From Deltaproteobacteria bacterium RBG_13_61_14 (lineage in GTDB: Bacteria; RBG-13-61-14), in NCBI GenBank assembly GCA_001797815.1, contig MGQK01000121.1, positions 1 through 24,128 on the forward strand: a stretch of 24,128 nucleotides of DNA, in the 5' to 3' direction. Below, in pieces: positions 14,808 to 22,856 of this stretch. The translations under genes and the position numbers were made by a program. Under the pieces are notes generated by a model. The model was not told the origin of the DNA, made no database searches, and worked only from the letters and a program-made list of their open reading frames with translations. Each line of letters starts with the position of its first letter. Within the stretch, counting starts at the first letter, position 1.

Positions 14808-16673
14808 ATGCCGAGCTATTGGGGAAAAATCGCCAGGGTCAACCTGACCACGGGCAAGGTGGATCACCTCTCCGTGGAGGAAGGCATGGTGCGTGCGCTC
14901 TTGGGTGGGGTCGGGATCGGGAGTCAGATTTACCTCGACCATTACGACCTGGCCGCGGATCCCTTCTCTCCCGAAAACCCTCTCATGTTCCTGGCCGGAC
15001 CCTTGAACGGCACGAATCTCCCCGGCTCGGGCCGCTTCACGGTCTGCGCCCGCTCGCCGCTCACCGGCATCTGGGGATTCGGCAACTGCGGCGGCCGGTT
15101 CGGGCCGGAGCTGAAATGGACCGGCCTGGACGGAATCATCATCGAGGGCCAAGCTTCCCAGCCGGTTTACCTTTACGTGGATCAGGATCAGATCCGGATC
15201 GAGGACGCCCGCGAGCTCTGGGGCCGGACCACCTGGGAGACCGAGGCCCGGCTCCAGGAGAAATACCGCGCGGGCCGCAAAGTGCAGGTCTGCTCGATCG
15301 GCCCGGCCGGAGAGAACCGCGTGCGCTTCGCCGCCATTGCCCACGATCGCGGGGACTTTATCGGCCGCTGCGGCCTGGGCGCGGTCACGGGTTCCAAGAA
15401 CCTCAAGGCCGTGGCGGTGCGGGGGACGAAGAAAGTGGAGCCGGCGAAGCCCGAGGAAAGCAAAGCCGCCGGCGAGCAGGTGCGGGAGGAGCTGAAAAAG
15501 GCGATAGTGGCCAACAGCCTGAAAGCCATGGGGACCAACGTGGGCCTGGCCTTCGGGCTGCACACCGGTGACGTGCCCATCAAGAACTGGAGCTTGGGCT
15601 TGGACCCTCAGGCCGCCGACACCATCGGCGCCAAGCCTTATACCGAAAAATATCTCACCCGTGGCTCGGCTTGTTACGCCTGCCCCATCGCCTGCAAGCG
15701 CAACGTCGCGGTCAAGGAAGGGAAATACCAGACCGGGGAAGTGCCGGGCCCGGAATACGAGACCGTGGCCAACTTCGGCACCATGCTGATGAACCATGAT
15801 CTCGAAGCCGTCATCCGGGTGAACACCCTCTGCAATCAACTGGGCCTGGACACCGTCTCCTGCGGAGCTTCCCTCGCCTTGGCCATGGACCTGTGGGAGA
15901 ACGAGATCATCGGCGTGAAAGACACCGGCGGGCTCAAGCTCGAGTGGGGCAACATCGAAGCGGTGCTCGAACTCTTGCCCCAAATCGCCCGACGTCAGGG
16001 CTTCGGCGGGCTTTTGGCCGAAGGCTCGGAACGGATGGCCAGGCATTTTGGATCCGAGGCGGGAAAATATCTCACCACGGTCAAGGGCCTGGAGGCGCCG
16101 GCCCACGACCCGCGCGCCTTCCACGGCCTCGGCATCCTTTACGCCATGTCGCCCCGCGGCGCCTGCCACATCAAGCACCTGGGCGTGCAATTGTTCTCGA
16201 ACCTTTACCTCCACGCCTCGGTGGGAGTGCCGGCCAAGATCAAGGCCCAGAGCTCCGAAGATGCGGCCCGGCTCGCGGCTATTGCCGAAGACCTGGGCGC
16301 GCAGGCCGATGCGGCCGTGATCTGCATTTTCGTCCAGGTCAGCATCAAGCCCGAGAGCTACCTGGCCATGCTCCGCGGCGCGACCGGGTTTGATTACGAC
16401 CTTCCGGAAATGCTGAACATCGGCCGGCGGATCTGGACGCTCCTGCGGGGCATCACCAACCTGCAAGGGATCTCCGCCGAGCACGACCGGCTTCCGCCAA
16501 AACTCCTCAACCCTCCTGCGGAAGGGCCCCATGCAAAATCGCAAGTTGACCTGGACCTGATGCGCCAGGAATATTACGAGATCCGGGGCCTGGATGACTG
16601 CGGCTGGCCGAGTCCGGAACGATGCAAAAGCCTGGGCCTGAACAGCCTGGCAGGGAAACTGACGGCTAGGTGA
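14808..16673 (+). CDS. Aldehyde:ferredoxin oxidoreductase (tungsten enzyme)
   Basis: A 621-residue protein of the AOR family, which oxidises aldehydes to acids with ferredoxin (or the reverse) using a tungsten bis-pterin cofactor. Typical features: N-terminal WGKIARVNLTTGKV, GPLNGTNLPGSGRF, GFGNCGGRFGPELKW, GPAGENRVRFA, and the cluster ligands C289, C292 and C296 in ACYACPIAC, with C506 in VICIFVQ as the fourth. These positions agree closely with the Pyrococcus enzyme. DPRAFHGLGILYAMSPRGAC is the second pterin-binding block. It lies 35 bases after the carboxyltransferase and 18 before glnB. Together they suggest conversion between an aldehyde, its acid and an acyl-CoA. No small subunit or cofactor genes are nearby. 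Cytoplasmic. Confidence 0.93.
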   Translation: MPSYWGKIARVNLTTGKVDHLSVEEGMVRALLGGVGIGSQIYLDHYDLAADPFSPENPLMFLAGPLNGTNLPGSGRFTVCARSPLTGIWGFGNCGGRFGPELKWTGLDGIIIEGQASQPVYLYVDQDQIRIEDARELWGRTTWETEARLQEKYRAGRKVQVCSIGPAGENRVRFAAIAHDRGDFIGRCGLGAVTGSKNLKAVAVRGTKKVEPAKPEESKAAGEQVREELKKAIVANSLKAMGTNVGLAFGLHTGDVPIKNWSLGLDPQAADTIGAKPYTEKYLTRGSACYACPIACKRNVAVKEGKYQTGEVPGPEYETVANFGTMLMNHDLEAVIRVNTLCNQLGLDTVSCGASLALAMDLWENEIIGVKDTGGLKLEWGNIEAVLELLPQIARRQGFGGLLAEGSERMARHFGSEAGKYLTTVKGLEAPAHDPRAFHGLGILYAMSPRGACHIKHLGVQLFSNLYLHASVGVPAKIKAQSSEDAARLAAIAEDLGAQADAAVICIFVQVSIKPESYLAMLRGATGFDYDLPEMLNIGRRIWTLLRGITNLQGISAEHDRLPPKLLNPPAEGPHAKSQVDLDLMRQEYYEIRGLDDCGWPSPERCKSLGLNSLAGKLTAR

Positions 16674-17030
<357 letters not shown>

Positions 17031-17042
17031 GAGAATTTTTCA

Positions 17043-17150
17043 CCACGGAGACACAGAGATCACAGAGATTTTCTTGTTCTCTCTTTCTCGCGTTTCTTCC
17101 TGAAAATTATTTTTTTCTCTTCTTTCTCTGTGCTCTCTGTGTCTCTGTGG
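17043..17150. repeat. Large inverted repeat, possible terminator of the glnB operon
   Basis: The 25-base arm at 17043-17067 (CCACGGAGACACAGAG...) is the reverse complement of 17126-17150 (...CTCTGTGTCTCTGTGG) with two mismatches. The loop is pyrimidine-rich. CACGGAGACACAGAG repeats are frequent between genes of environmental bacteria. It sits between glnB and the acetyltransferase gene. Confidence 0.7.
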
Positions 17151-17165
17151 TAATATCTTAAAAAT

Positions 17166-17849
17166 ATGAACCGCGAAAGCGTCCACGGCCGCACCGAGAT
17201 CGAGTTTCCCCAGCTCGAGCTCTGCCGGCCCTCTCTCGACGACCTGCCTCCCATCTCCTTGCCTCCGGGGTACACATTGCGCCCTTACCGTCCCGGTGAC
17301 GAGGTAGCCTGGGGCGAAATGATGACGCAGGCCTTCAGCCCCTACTGGAACCTGCAGCGCTTCCGCACCCTGCTCAAGCCCCATTTCGGCTTTCGGCCCG
17401 AACGGGTCATCTTCCTCTGCTCCGGCGAGCGGCCGGTGGGGTCGGCCTGCGCCTTCACCTGGCCTGGGATTGCCACCTCGGTCGGCTTTATCCACATGCT
17501 CGGGGTGCTCCGGTCCCACTGCGGCCAGGGTCTGGGCCACGCCCTGTCGCTCGCCTGCCTGCACCGCTTCCGCGAGGAAGGCACCTTCCAGAGCGCGCTT
17601 CTCCAGACCGAGTCCTTCCGCCTGCCCGCGATCAAGCATTACCTCCGCCTCGGCTTTCGGCCGGTGCTGGTCCGCGGCTGGCAAAGGAAAAAGTGGCTCC
17701 AGGTCTTGGAGCGGCTTGGCATGCAAGACCGCCTCGAGGAACTCGGCATCAACACCCTGCCAGTGATGTCCGACTTCACCTTTTACTGCCGGACCATGAG
17801 CCTCTTCACCTATCTCTTCTGGCTCCAGGCCACCGCCTGGCTGCGCTGA
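17166..17849 (+). CDS. GNAT family N-acetyltransferase
   Basis: A 227-residue protein. The GNAT core runs from about residue 35 (GYTLRPYRPGDEVAWGEMM) to about 180. The acetyl-CoA loop is in HMLGVLRSHCGQGLGHALSL, followed by a helix and TESFRLPAIKHYLRLGFRPV, the usual closing motif of the fold. An extra C-terminal part of about 45 residues follows. Substrate cannot be told from sequence. The start is an ATG in AAAATATG with no strong Shine-Dalgarno. It is convergent with lpxD. Confidence 0.85.
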   Translation: MNRESVHGRTEIEFPQLELCRPSLDDLPPISLPPGYTLRPYRPGDEVAWGEMMTQAFSPYWNLQRFRTLLKPHFGFRPERVIFLCSGERPVGSACAFTWPGIATSVGFIHMLGVLRSHCGQGLGHALSLACLHRFREEGTFQSALLQTESFRLPAIKHYLRLGFRPVLVRGWQRKKWLQVLERLGMQDRLEELGINTLPVMSDFTFYCRTMSLFTYLFWLQATAWLR

Positions 17850-17897
17850 TCCGAAAAGGCTTGAGGCCGGAGGCTTCGGACCCCGTGGCAGAGGAGG

Positions 17898-18974
17898 CTA
17901 CTTCTTCCGGCGGGATTTTTTAGCGGGTGCTCGCTTGGGTTTGGGCCTGGGCTTGAGTGGCGCGGCTGCTTCCAGTTTGCGCTCCAGCTCCCGCACCCGG
18001 GTGAAAAGTTCCGGCAACTGCTTCCACCGGGCGTAGATGCGTTGCGCCCGGGCGAACGGCACTGCCGGGAAGCCCCACATCACCGCGCCGTCTTCCACGT
18101 CGTCCGGGATCCCGCTCCCGGCCGCGATCATGACGTTGTTGCCGATGGTCACGTTGTCCTTGATCATGCACTGGGCGGAGATGATCACGTTGTCCCCCAT
18201 CCGGGCGCTGCCCCCGATCGCCACCAGCGCCAGGATCACGCAGTTCTTGCCCAGCACCACCCCGTGGGCAACGTGCACCAGGTTGTCCAGCTTGCTCCCG
18301 GCGCCGATCACCGTCGCGTCCAGCGCCGCCCGGTCAATCGCGCAATTGGCCCCGATCTCCACGTCGTCCTCGATCACCACCCGGCCCAACTGCGGCTTCT
18401 TGGTGTGGCCCTTCGGCCCCAGCAGGTAGCCGAACCCGTCCGACCCGATCACCGTCCCGGCATGCACCGCCACCCGCCGGCCGAGAAGCGTGCCCGGGTA
18501 GATCACCACCCCCGGGTAAAGCCGGGAATCCTCTCCCACCTCCACGCCCGTTCCCACGTAACAGCCGGCGCCGATGATCACCCGGTCCCCGATCCGCGCC
18601 CCCTTCTCCACCACCGCGGCCGGGCCGATGCTCACCTCTCTCCCCAGCAAGGCCTGGGCGTGGACCGCCGCGCTCGCGTGCACTCCGCGGACGATGGTCT
18701 CCGTTTCTGTGAACAGCTCCGCCGCTTTCACGAAGGCCCGGTAAGGCTCCGGCGTCACGATCAGCGGCTTCAAGTCCGCCAGATCCTCGTTCGCCGCGAT
18801 CAGGGCCGCGGCCCGGGTCTGGCGGGCGCGCTCCCGGTAGCCCGCATCAGCCACGAAGCTCACCTGCCCCGGCTCGGCCCCGGTCAAGGAGCCGACCCCG
18901 CTGATTTCCACCGAGCCGTCTCCGACCACTCGGCCACCGATCTTTTGTGCCAATTCCGCCAACGTGTATTTCAT
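17898..18974 (-). CDS. lpxD: UDP-3-O-acylglucosamine N-acyltransferase
   Basis: A 358-residue protein with the LpxD layout: N-terminal uridine-binding domain (MKYTLAELAQKIGGRVVGDG to about 95), then a left-handed beta helix of hexapeptide repeats (about 97-300), then a C-terminal helix. The catalytic His is H237 in VHVAHGVVLGKN. It adds the N-linked acyl chain to UDP-3-O-acylglucosamine in lipid A synthesis, so the organism makes lipopolysaccharide. The start at 18974 follows AAAGGAAAA and fits the family; the open frame continues 25 codons upstream without similarity. The tail (about 340-358) is unusually rich in Lys, Arg and Pro. It is monocistronic here, with no other lpx gene nearby. Confidence 0.94.
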   Translation of the reverse strand: MKYTLAELAQKIGGRVVGDGSVEISGVGSLTGAEPGQVSFVADAGYRERARQTRAAALIAANEDLADLKPLIVTPEPYRAFVKAAELFTETETIVRGVHASAAVHAQALLGREVSIGPAAVVEKGARIGDRVIIGAGCYVGTGVEVGEDSRLYPGVVIYPGTLLGRRVAVHAGTVIGSDGFGYLLGPKGHTKKPQLGRVVIEDDVEIGANCAIDRAALDATVIGAGSKLDNLVHVAHGVVLGKNCVILALVAIGGSARMGDNVIISAQCMIKDNVTIGNNVMIAAGSGIPDDVEDGAVMWGFPAVPFARAQRIYARWKQLPELFTRVRELERKLEAAAPLKPRPKPKRAPAKKSRRKK

Positions 18975-19020
18975 GACTTTTCCTTTGCGCCACCGCTTTG
19001 GAACCGGTGCCCTATGAAAC

Positions 19021-19049
19021 ATCCTAGGCAAACCCCTCCCTAAACGCAA
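19021..19049 (-). promoter_or_regulatory. Likely lpxD promoter
   Basis: Minus strand: -35 TTGCGT (19049-19044), 17-base spacer, -10 TAGGAT (19026-19021). It fits the TTGnnn-N17-TAGnnT pattern seen elsewhere in the window. The leader is about 40 bases. Confidence 0.5.
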
Positions 19050-19059
19050 GCCAACCCCT

Positions 19060-19263
19060 TAATCTAACATTTGGGGTCAGACCCTAAGGGCTTGTTGCCC
19101 AAATCGTCTTGCGGAACTTCTCTCCCCTCCCTTGAGGGGAGGGGATGAAGGGGAGGGTGATTTTTTCTCGTCAATTCAAGCACCCTCTCCCTGGCCCTCC
19201 CCCCTCAAAGGGGGAGGGAAAGGCCGGCTGGCTTTTGGGCAACAGACCCCAAATGTTAGATTA
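19060..19263. mobile_element. MITE-like palindromic element between lpxD and the PLP enzyme gene
   Basis: About 204 bases bounded by perfect 19-base inverted repeats: TAATCTAACATTTGGGGTC (19060-19078) and its complement (19245-19263). A second inner pair, TGTTGCCCAAA (19093-19103) and TTTGGGCAACA (19234-19244), lies inside. The centre has two GC-rich hairpins of the CCCCTCCC-TTGA-GGGGAGGGG type. The left arm continues into GGGGTCAGACCC, the core of REP-like motif B also seen at 23731-23760. No ORF of its own. It resembles a non-autonomous palindromic element. Confidence 0.7.
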
Positions 19264-19270
19264 AGCAAGC

Positions 19271-19298
19271 TTGCCAATTCGCACGGTTTTGATAGATT
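19271..19298 (+). promoter_or_regulatory. Possible promoter of the PLP enzyme gene
   Basis: TTGCCA (19271-19276), 16-base spacer, TAGATT (19293-19298), just outside the right arm of the palindromic element and 20 bases before the start codon. Confidence 0.4.
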
Positions 19299-19317
19299 GA
19301 AAAGCAGAGGAGTGACG

Positions 19318-20427
19318 ATGGCGAAGAATATCCCGCTGCTCGTGCAACATTACCCGGGACTGAAGATGCTTCCCTGGGTCTCGCTGGGCCAGTTCCCCAG
19401 CCCGGTGGAACCGATGGCCAAGCTGGGCGAATACCTCGGCTTCAAGCGGCTCTGGGTCAAGCGCGATGACTTCTCCGGCGTCCGCTACGGCGGCAACAAG
19501 GTTCGCAAGCTCGAGTTCCTTCTGGCCGATGCCCAGGCCCAGGGCCGCGACGCGGTCCTCACCTTGGGCGCGGTCGGCTCCAATCACGTGCTCGCCACCG
19601 CCCTCTACGCCCAGGAACTCGGCCTTAAAAGCTTTGCCGTGTTCGTGCCCCAGCCGGTGCAGGAATATGCGCGCAAGAACCTGCTCTGCGATCATGCCCT
19701 CGGCCTGAAGATGCACTACCTGACCAACGAGCTCCTGGTGCCCTGGCGCATGCTCCGCGTCTGGCTCAGCCACCGCAGTCCGGAAACCATTGCCCGGCCT
19801 TACCTGATCTGGGCCGGCGGCTCTTCGCCCACCGGCGCCTTGGGCTACGTGAATGCCGGCCTGGAAATCGCCCGCCAGGTGTCCGAGGGCCTGATCCCCG
19901 AGCCGGAATTCGTCTTCACCCCGGTCGGCTCCTGCGGCACCTTCGCCGGCCTGGTCCTGGGCCTCAAGCTCGCTTGCCTCCGCACCCGCGGCGTGGGCGT
20001 GCGCGTCTATGACCAGCTGGGCGCCAACCCTTACATGGTCACTTACCAGGCCCGCGCCTGCGTCCGCCGGCTCCGCCGCTACGACCCCTCTTTCCCCAAC
20101 GTCCGCGTCAGCCGCCGCGACTTCGTGTTCCTCGATGACTTCTTCGGCAAGGGTTATGCCCATTTCACCAAGCTCGGGGTGGAAGCGGTCAATATGGCCA
20201 AAGAGTTTGAGGGCCTCAAGCTCGAGGGCACCTACACCGGCAAAACCCTGGCCGGCCTGATCGCTTTCGCCCGCCGCGAGAACCTGGCCGACAAGGTGCT
20301 GCTCTTCGTTAACACCTACAACAGCCGCGACCTGACGCCGCTAATGGCCGAGAACGCGGATTATAAAAAACTGCCGGCCGAACTGCACCGCTATTTCGAA
20401 GAGCCGATCGCGCCGGTGGAGGCTTGA
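19318..20427 (+). CDS. PLP-dependent ACC deaminase/D-cysteine desulfhydrase family enzyme
   Basis: A 369-residue fold-type II PLP enzyme. The PLP lysine is K61 in RYGGNKVRKLEFLL; SNHVLATALYAQELG is the substrate-binding helix and PVGSCGTFAGLVLGLKL the phosphate-binding loop. GTYTGKTLAGLIAFAR near residue 305 is also typical. Members remove ammonia from 1-aminocyclopropane-1-carboxylate or break D-cysteine to pyruvate, sulfide and ammonia; these cannot be separated here. The start at 19318 follows AGAGGAGTG; the frame extends to 19132, but that part runs through the palindromic element and is not homologous. The next gene starts 2 bases after the stop, so both are co-translated. Confidence 0.88.
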   Translation: MAKNIPLLVQHYPGLKMLPWVSLGQFPSPVEPMAKLGEYLGFKRLWVKRDDFSGVRYGGNKVRKLEFLLADAQAQGRDAVLTLGAVGSNHVLATALYAQELGLKSFAVFVPQPVQEYARKNLLCDHALGLKMHYLTNELLVPWRMLRVWLSHRSPETIARPYLIWAGGSSPTGALGYVNAGLEIARQVSEGLIPEPEFVFTPVGSCGTFAGLVLGLKLACLRTRGVGVRVYDQLGANPYMVTYQARACVRRLRRYDPSFPNVRVSRRDFVFLDDFFGKGYAHFTKLGVEAVNMAKEFEGLKLEGTYTGKTLAGLIAFARRENLADKVLLFVNTYNSRDLTPLMAENADYKKLPAELHRYFEEPIAPVEA

Positions 20428-20429
20428 AA

Positions 20430-21548
20430 ATGCGGATGGCGAAAACGGTCTTGGCTCTGGGTCTGGTCCTGGCCGCGGCCCTGGCGCTGGCCGGCGAGCC
20501 GGTGACCTTGTTCCGCGAGGCCGACGGCTCGCCCGGCCGGGTCCGCACCCTCACCGTGGCGGACATGAACCCGCACCTGATGGACGTTTTCTGGTATACC
20601 GAGAACTGGTTCTTCATCGCCATCGGCGACGACGGCCACCTCGCCTACGTCAACCTGATGCTCTCCAACCTGGGGCTGAAAAAGCACCAACCGGCCTTGA
20701 GCTTCACCATCGTGGCGCCCGACCGCACCCGCTACACCACCGAAGCCGAGTTCGCGCCCGAGGACTTGAAGTGGAGCCAGGACCGGTTTGCGCTCCAGAT
20801 CGGCGAGAACCTGCTCGAAGGCGATGACCGGACCGTCCACTTGAAACTCTATAACCAGGGCCTGGGCCTGGACCTCACCTTTGCCGGCAAGATGCGCGGC
20901 TTTCAGTTGGGCGACGGCAAGGCCAAGTTCGGCGCGGCCCAGGGCGTGTTCTTTTACCAGAACCTGCCCGCACCTCGGCCGGCGGTTTTCGGGATCGTGA
21001 CCGTGAACGACCAGAAGCAAGAGGTCCGCGGCTGGGGCTACGTGGACCATGTTTATTACAATGCCAACGCCGCGGACTTTGAGGACGTCTGGCACAATTG
21101 GAAGTTTACTGGCCCGGAGCTCTCGATCAACCTCTCCAACTTCACCACCCCGCCGAAATACGATGCGCCTTTCAACCTCGCCTCGATCCTGGACGACCGG
21201 GGCGTGGTCTGCGTCACCACTGACGTAACCGTGATTGAGCGGGACGTGAAGGTGATGGAGCAGGGGAAGAAGCCTTATCCGCAGACGCTCGTTTATGAGG
21301 TCCGCTGCGCCGACGGGACCAAAGCGCGGGCGACCTACGACGCGCGGACCGTGGTCGAGGCGCTGGACGTGCTGGACAAGTTGAACAAGGGCGCCGGCAC
21401 CCGGGCGGTCAAGTTCCTGATTAACACCTTCATCGCCGAGCCGTTCTACTACCGCGCCATCGGGCCGGTGGAGGTGCAGTTCATTCGTAACGGCGAGACA
21501 AAAACCATCAAAGGGCAGGCGGTGAGTGAAGTGATCTTCACTAAATAG
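20430..21548 (+). CDS. Secreted lipocalin-like (CrtC/Svf1-type) protein
   Basis: A 372-residue protein with a cleavable signal peptide (MRMAKTVLALGLVLAAALALAG). The body has the look of the CrtC/AttH/Svf1 two-domain lipocalin group: WYTENWFFIAIGDDG near the start, FYQNLPAPRP, the GWGYVDHVYYN block with a His, and a long beta-rich C-terminal half. Such proteins bind or hydrate hydrophobic molecules; the ligand here is unknown. The start at 20430 was chosen for GGAGG seven bases upstream; a TTG at 20424 overlaps the previous stop. Its final codons (VSEVIFTK, stop) recur at 22339-22365. Confidence 0.65.
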   Translation: MRMAKTVLALGLVLAAALALAGEPVTLFREADGSPGRVRTLTVADMNPHLMDVFWYTENWFFIAIGDDGHLAYVNLMLSNLGLKKHQPALSFTIVAPDRTRYTTEAEFAPEDLKWSQDRFALQIGENLLEGDDRTVHLKLYNQGLGLDLTFAGKMRGFQLGDGKAKFGAAQGVFFYQNLPAPRPAVFGIVTVNDQKQEVRGWGYVDHVYYNANAADFEDVWHNWKFTGPELSINLSNFTTPPKYDAPFNLASILDDRGVVCVTTDVTVIERDVKVMEQGKKPYPQTLVYEVRCADGTKARATYDARTVVEALDVLDKLNKGAGTRAVKFLINTFIAEPFYYRAIGPVEVQFIRNGETKTIKGQAVSEVIFTK

Positions 21549-21600
21549 AAATCATAAGCTATAAGAGGCAGCGGCGCTAAAGCGGCAAAAAATGAGCGAC

Positions 21601-21629
21601 TTGCAAACCCGGAACTTAGACTTTATACT
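21601..21629 (+). promoter_or_regulatory. Promoter of the mntA-hepT pair
   Basis: TTGCAA (21601-21606), 17-base spacer, TATACT (21624-21629). Strong match to the sigma70 consensus. The transcript would start about 30 bases before the mntA start, which has AAAGGA as Shine-Dalgarno. Confidence 0.65.
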
Positions 21630-21664
21630 GAATAACAGAATCGCCTGGATGAAAGGATCCGGCC

Positions 21665-21955
21665 ATGGGTATTGAAGAGCTGTTGCAGGATAAAAGGGAA
21701 GAAATTCTCCGGATCGCCCGCAAACACGGGGTCAATAATGTCCGGGTGTTCGGGTCTCTGGCCCGCGGCGAAGCCGGCCCGGAGAGCGACGTGGATTTGT
21801 TGGTCGAGATTGGAACGAAGCATACGCCTTTCTTTCCCGGCGGCCTGGTGGCTGAGCTCGAAAATCTTCTCCATCGGAGAGTTCAAGTCTTCACGGAACA
21901 GGGCATTCACTGGTATATCCGGGACAAAGTGCTCCAGGAAGCGGTGCCCCTGTGA
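21665..21955 (+). CDS. mntA: MntA-like minimal nucleotidyltransferase (antitoxin)
   Basis: A 96-residue protein with the nucleotidyltransferase signature GS-x10-DxD: G30-S31 and D42-V43-D44 in FGSLARGEAGPESDVDLLVE. Minimal nucleotidyltransferases paired with HEPN proteins form type VII toxin-antitoxin systems, in which MntA adds AMP to the HepT toxin and silences it. The stop overlaps the GTG start of the next gene, so the two are translationally coupled. A strong promoter lies 36 bases upstream. The pair sits in eroded accessory DNA, as is usual for such modules. Confidence 0.88.
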   Translation: MGIEELLQDKREEILRIARKHGVNNVRVFGSLARGEAGPESDVDLLVEIGTKHTPFFPGGLVAELENLLHRRVQVFTEQGIHWYIRDKVLQEAVPL

Positions 21956-22311
21956 AAGACGAGAATATCTACCTCATCCATATTGCCGAATGTATCCAGC
22001 GGATTGAAGCCTATACCCAGGAAGGCAAGGAGGCCTTCTTCACCGATACCAAAACCCAGGATGCGGTCCTTCGCAACCTGCAAACCCTCGCTGAATCCAC
22101 CCGCTATCTGCCGGATTCCTTGAAAGCGAGCATCCCAGGCGTGGACTGGAACGGGATCGCGGCTTTTCGGAATGTGGTGGTCCACGATTACCTCGGCATA
22201 GATACCAACCAGATCTGGGACATTGTCGAGCATGACCTGCCGGATCTGAAGCGGAAGATTGAGCCGGCCTTGAAACAGCGGGGATTGAAACCAGAACCCC
22301 CAAAGCGCTGA
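21952..22311 (+). CDS. hepT: HepT-like HEPN ribonuclease toxin (DUF86)
   Basis: A 119-residue all-helical protein of the DUF86/HepT family. The RNase motif R-x4-H-x-Y is intact (R73, H78, Y80 in RNVVVHDYLG), so the toxin is expected to be active when not AMPylated; Y80 lies in the region modified by MntA in characterised pairs. It starts at GTG 21952, overlapping the antitoxin stop by four bases. Antitoxin-first order is seen in many such pairs, while the Shewanella model has the toxin first. A copy of the neighbouring lipocalin gene tail lies 28 bases after its stop. Confidence 0.88.
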   Translation: MKDENIYLIHIAECIQRIEAYTQEGKEAFFTDTKTQDAVLRNLQTLAESTRYLPDSLKASIPGVDWNGIAAFRNVVVHDYLGIDTNQIWDIVEHDLPDLKRKIEPALKQRGLKPEPPKR

Positions 22312-22338
22312 ATCATGTGAGAGAGGTTGGGATAGGTG

Positions 22339-22365
22339 GTGAGCGAAGTGATTTTTACAAAATGA
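22339..22365 (+). pseudogene. Second copy of the 3' end of the lipocalin-like gene
   Basis: The nine codons GTG AGC GAA GTG ATT TTT ACA AAA TGA encode VSEVIFTK and a stop, exactly the end of the protein at 20430-21548 (21522-21548). The two copies differ at codon third positions and in the stop codon (TAG versus TGA). An in-frame TAG at 22333 shows that nothing longer is coded here. The two copies flank the mntA-hepT pair as direct repeats 817 bases apart. Confidence 0.65.
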
Positions 22366-22478
22366 GAGGGAAACCTTAGGACAAATTCTTGGGCAAGAGC
22401 TAAGATGGCGCCGATCAAGCATTGCACAAAGTGATCTTCTTCGTCACGTGTCGAAAAGAATTGCCAAGGAGCAAGGAC

Positions 22479-22735
22479 ATGACCCTATCGGATCAAATTA
22501 AGAAACAATTTAAAACGCTACTGAAGGAAGGTGAAAAGACTAAGCGGAAATATGGCTGGAAAGGATCAAATTGGAATGATTTTCCTCCGGAGGATGATTA
22601 CGTCAGATTTAAAACCCAGGTTTTGAACCTAATAAAAATTGCATGAGGAGAACATAGTGAACATTTTAGAGAACTTCGTAGGTTGGCGGAAGCGAAAGAT
22701 AGTGCGATGTCTTCGTATTACTTTATTCATGTATT
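22479..22735 (+). pseudogene. 5' remnant of a broken gene, stop codon inside and 3' part lost
   Basis: Start ATG 22479 with AAGGAG seven bases upstream. The frame reads MTLSDQIKKQFKTLLKEGEK, then W-rich and DYVRFKTQVLNLIKIA up to a TGA at 22644-22646. The same frame continues after the TGA with GEHSEHFRELRRLAEAKDSA and SSYYFIHVL, protein-like to about 22731, where REP-like motif A begins. I recall uncharacterised proteins with the pattern LNLI(K/R)..CGE(D/H)S(D/E)H(F/Y)REL, so the TGA probably replaced a Cys codon (TGT or TGC). The 3' part is missing, with similarity stopping at the motif. Function of the family unknown. Confidence 0.6.
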
Positions 22736-22756
22736 AAGTATGGTGTCTCCCGAATT
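22732..22756 (-). repeat. REP-like motif A, copy 2 (inverted)
   Basis: Reads TTAAGTATGGTGTCTCCCGA on the plus strand, the complement of motif A at 137-179 with one change in the G run. It marks the point where the broken gene at 22479 loses its coding character. Confidence 0.6.
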
Positions 22757-22856
22757 GAATTCCGGAGTGGGTAACATTTTCTTTGTCCAATTCCATGTGC
22801 ATCACTTTTATCCTTCCGGCGTCTATACCTGCCAATGAAATAAGTGAGGTAAAGCC

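Noticed and set aside
14808-15571. Long alternative frames inside the oxidoreductase and carboxyltransferase genes
   Set aside because: They are shadow frames of GC-rich genes with Arg/Gly/Pro-rich translations and no domains.
19132-19317. Upstream extension of the PLP enzyme frame
   Set aside because: It runs through the palindromic element; homology begins at the ATG at 19318 with a Shine-Dalgarno.
22430-22440. Third occurrence of AAGTGATCTTC from the lipocalin gene tail
   Set aside because: Only 11 bases match, flanking sequence differs and the codons do not continue; may be chance.
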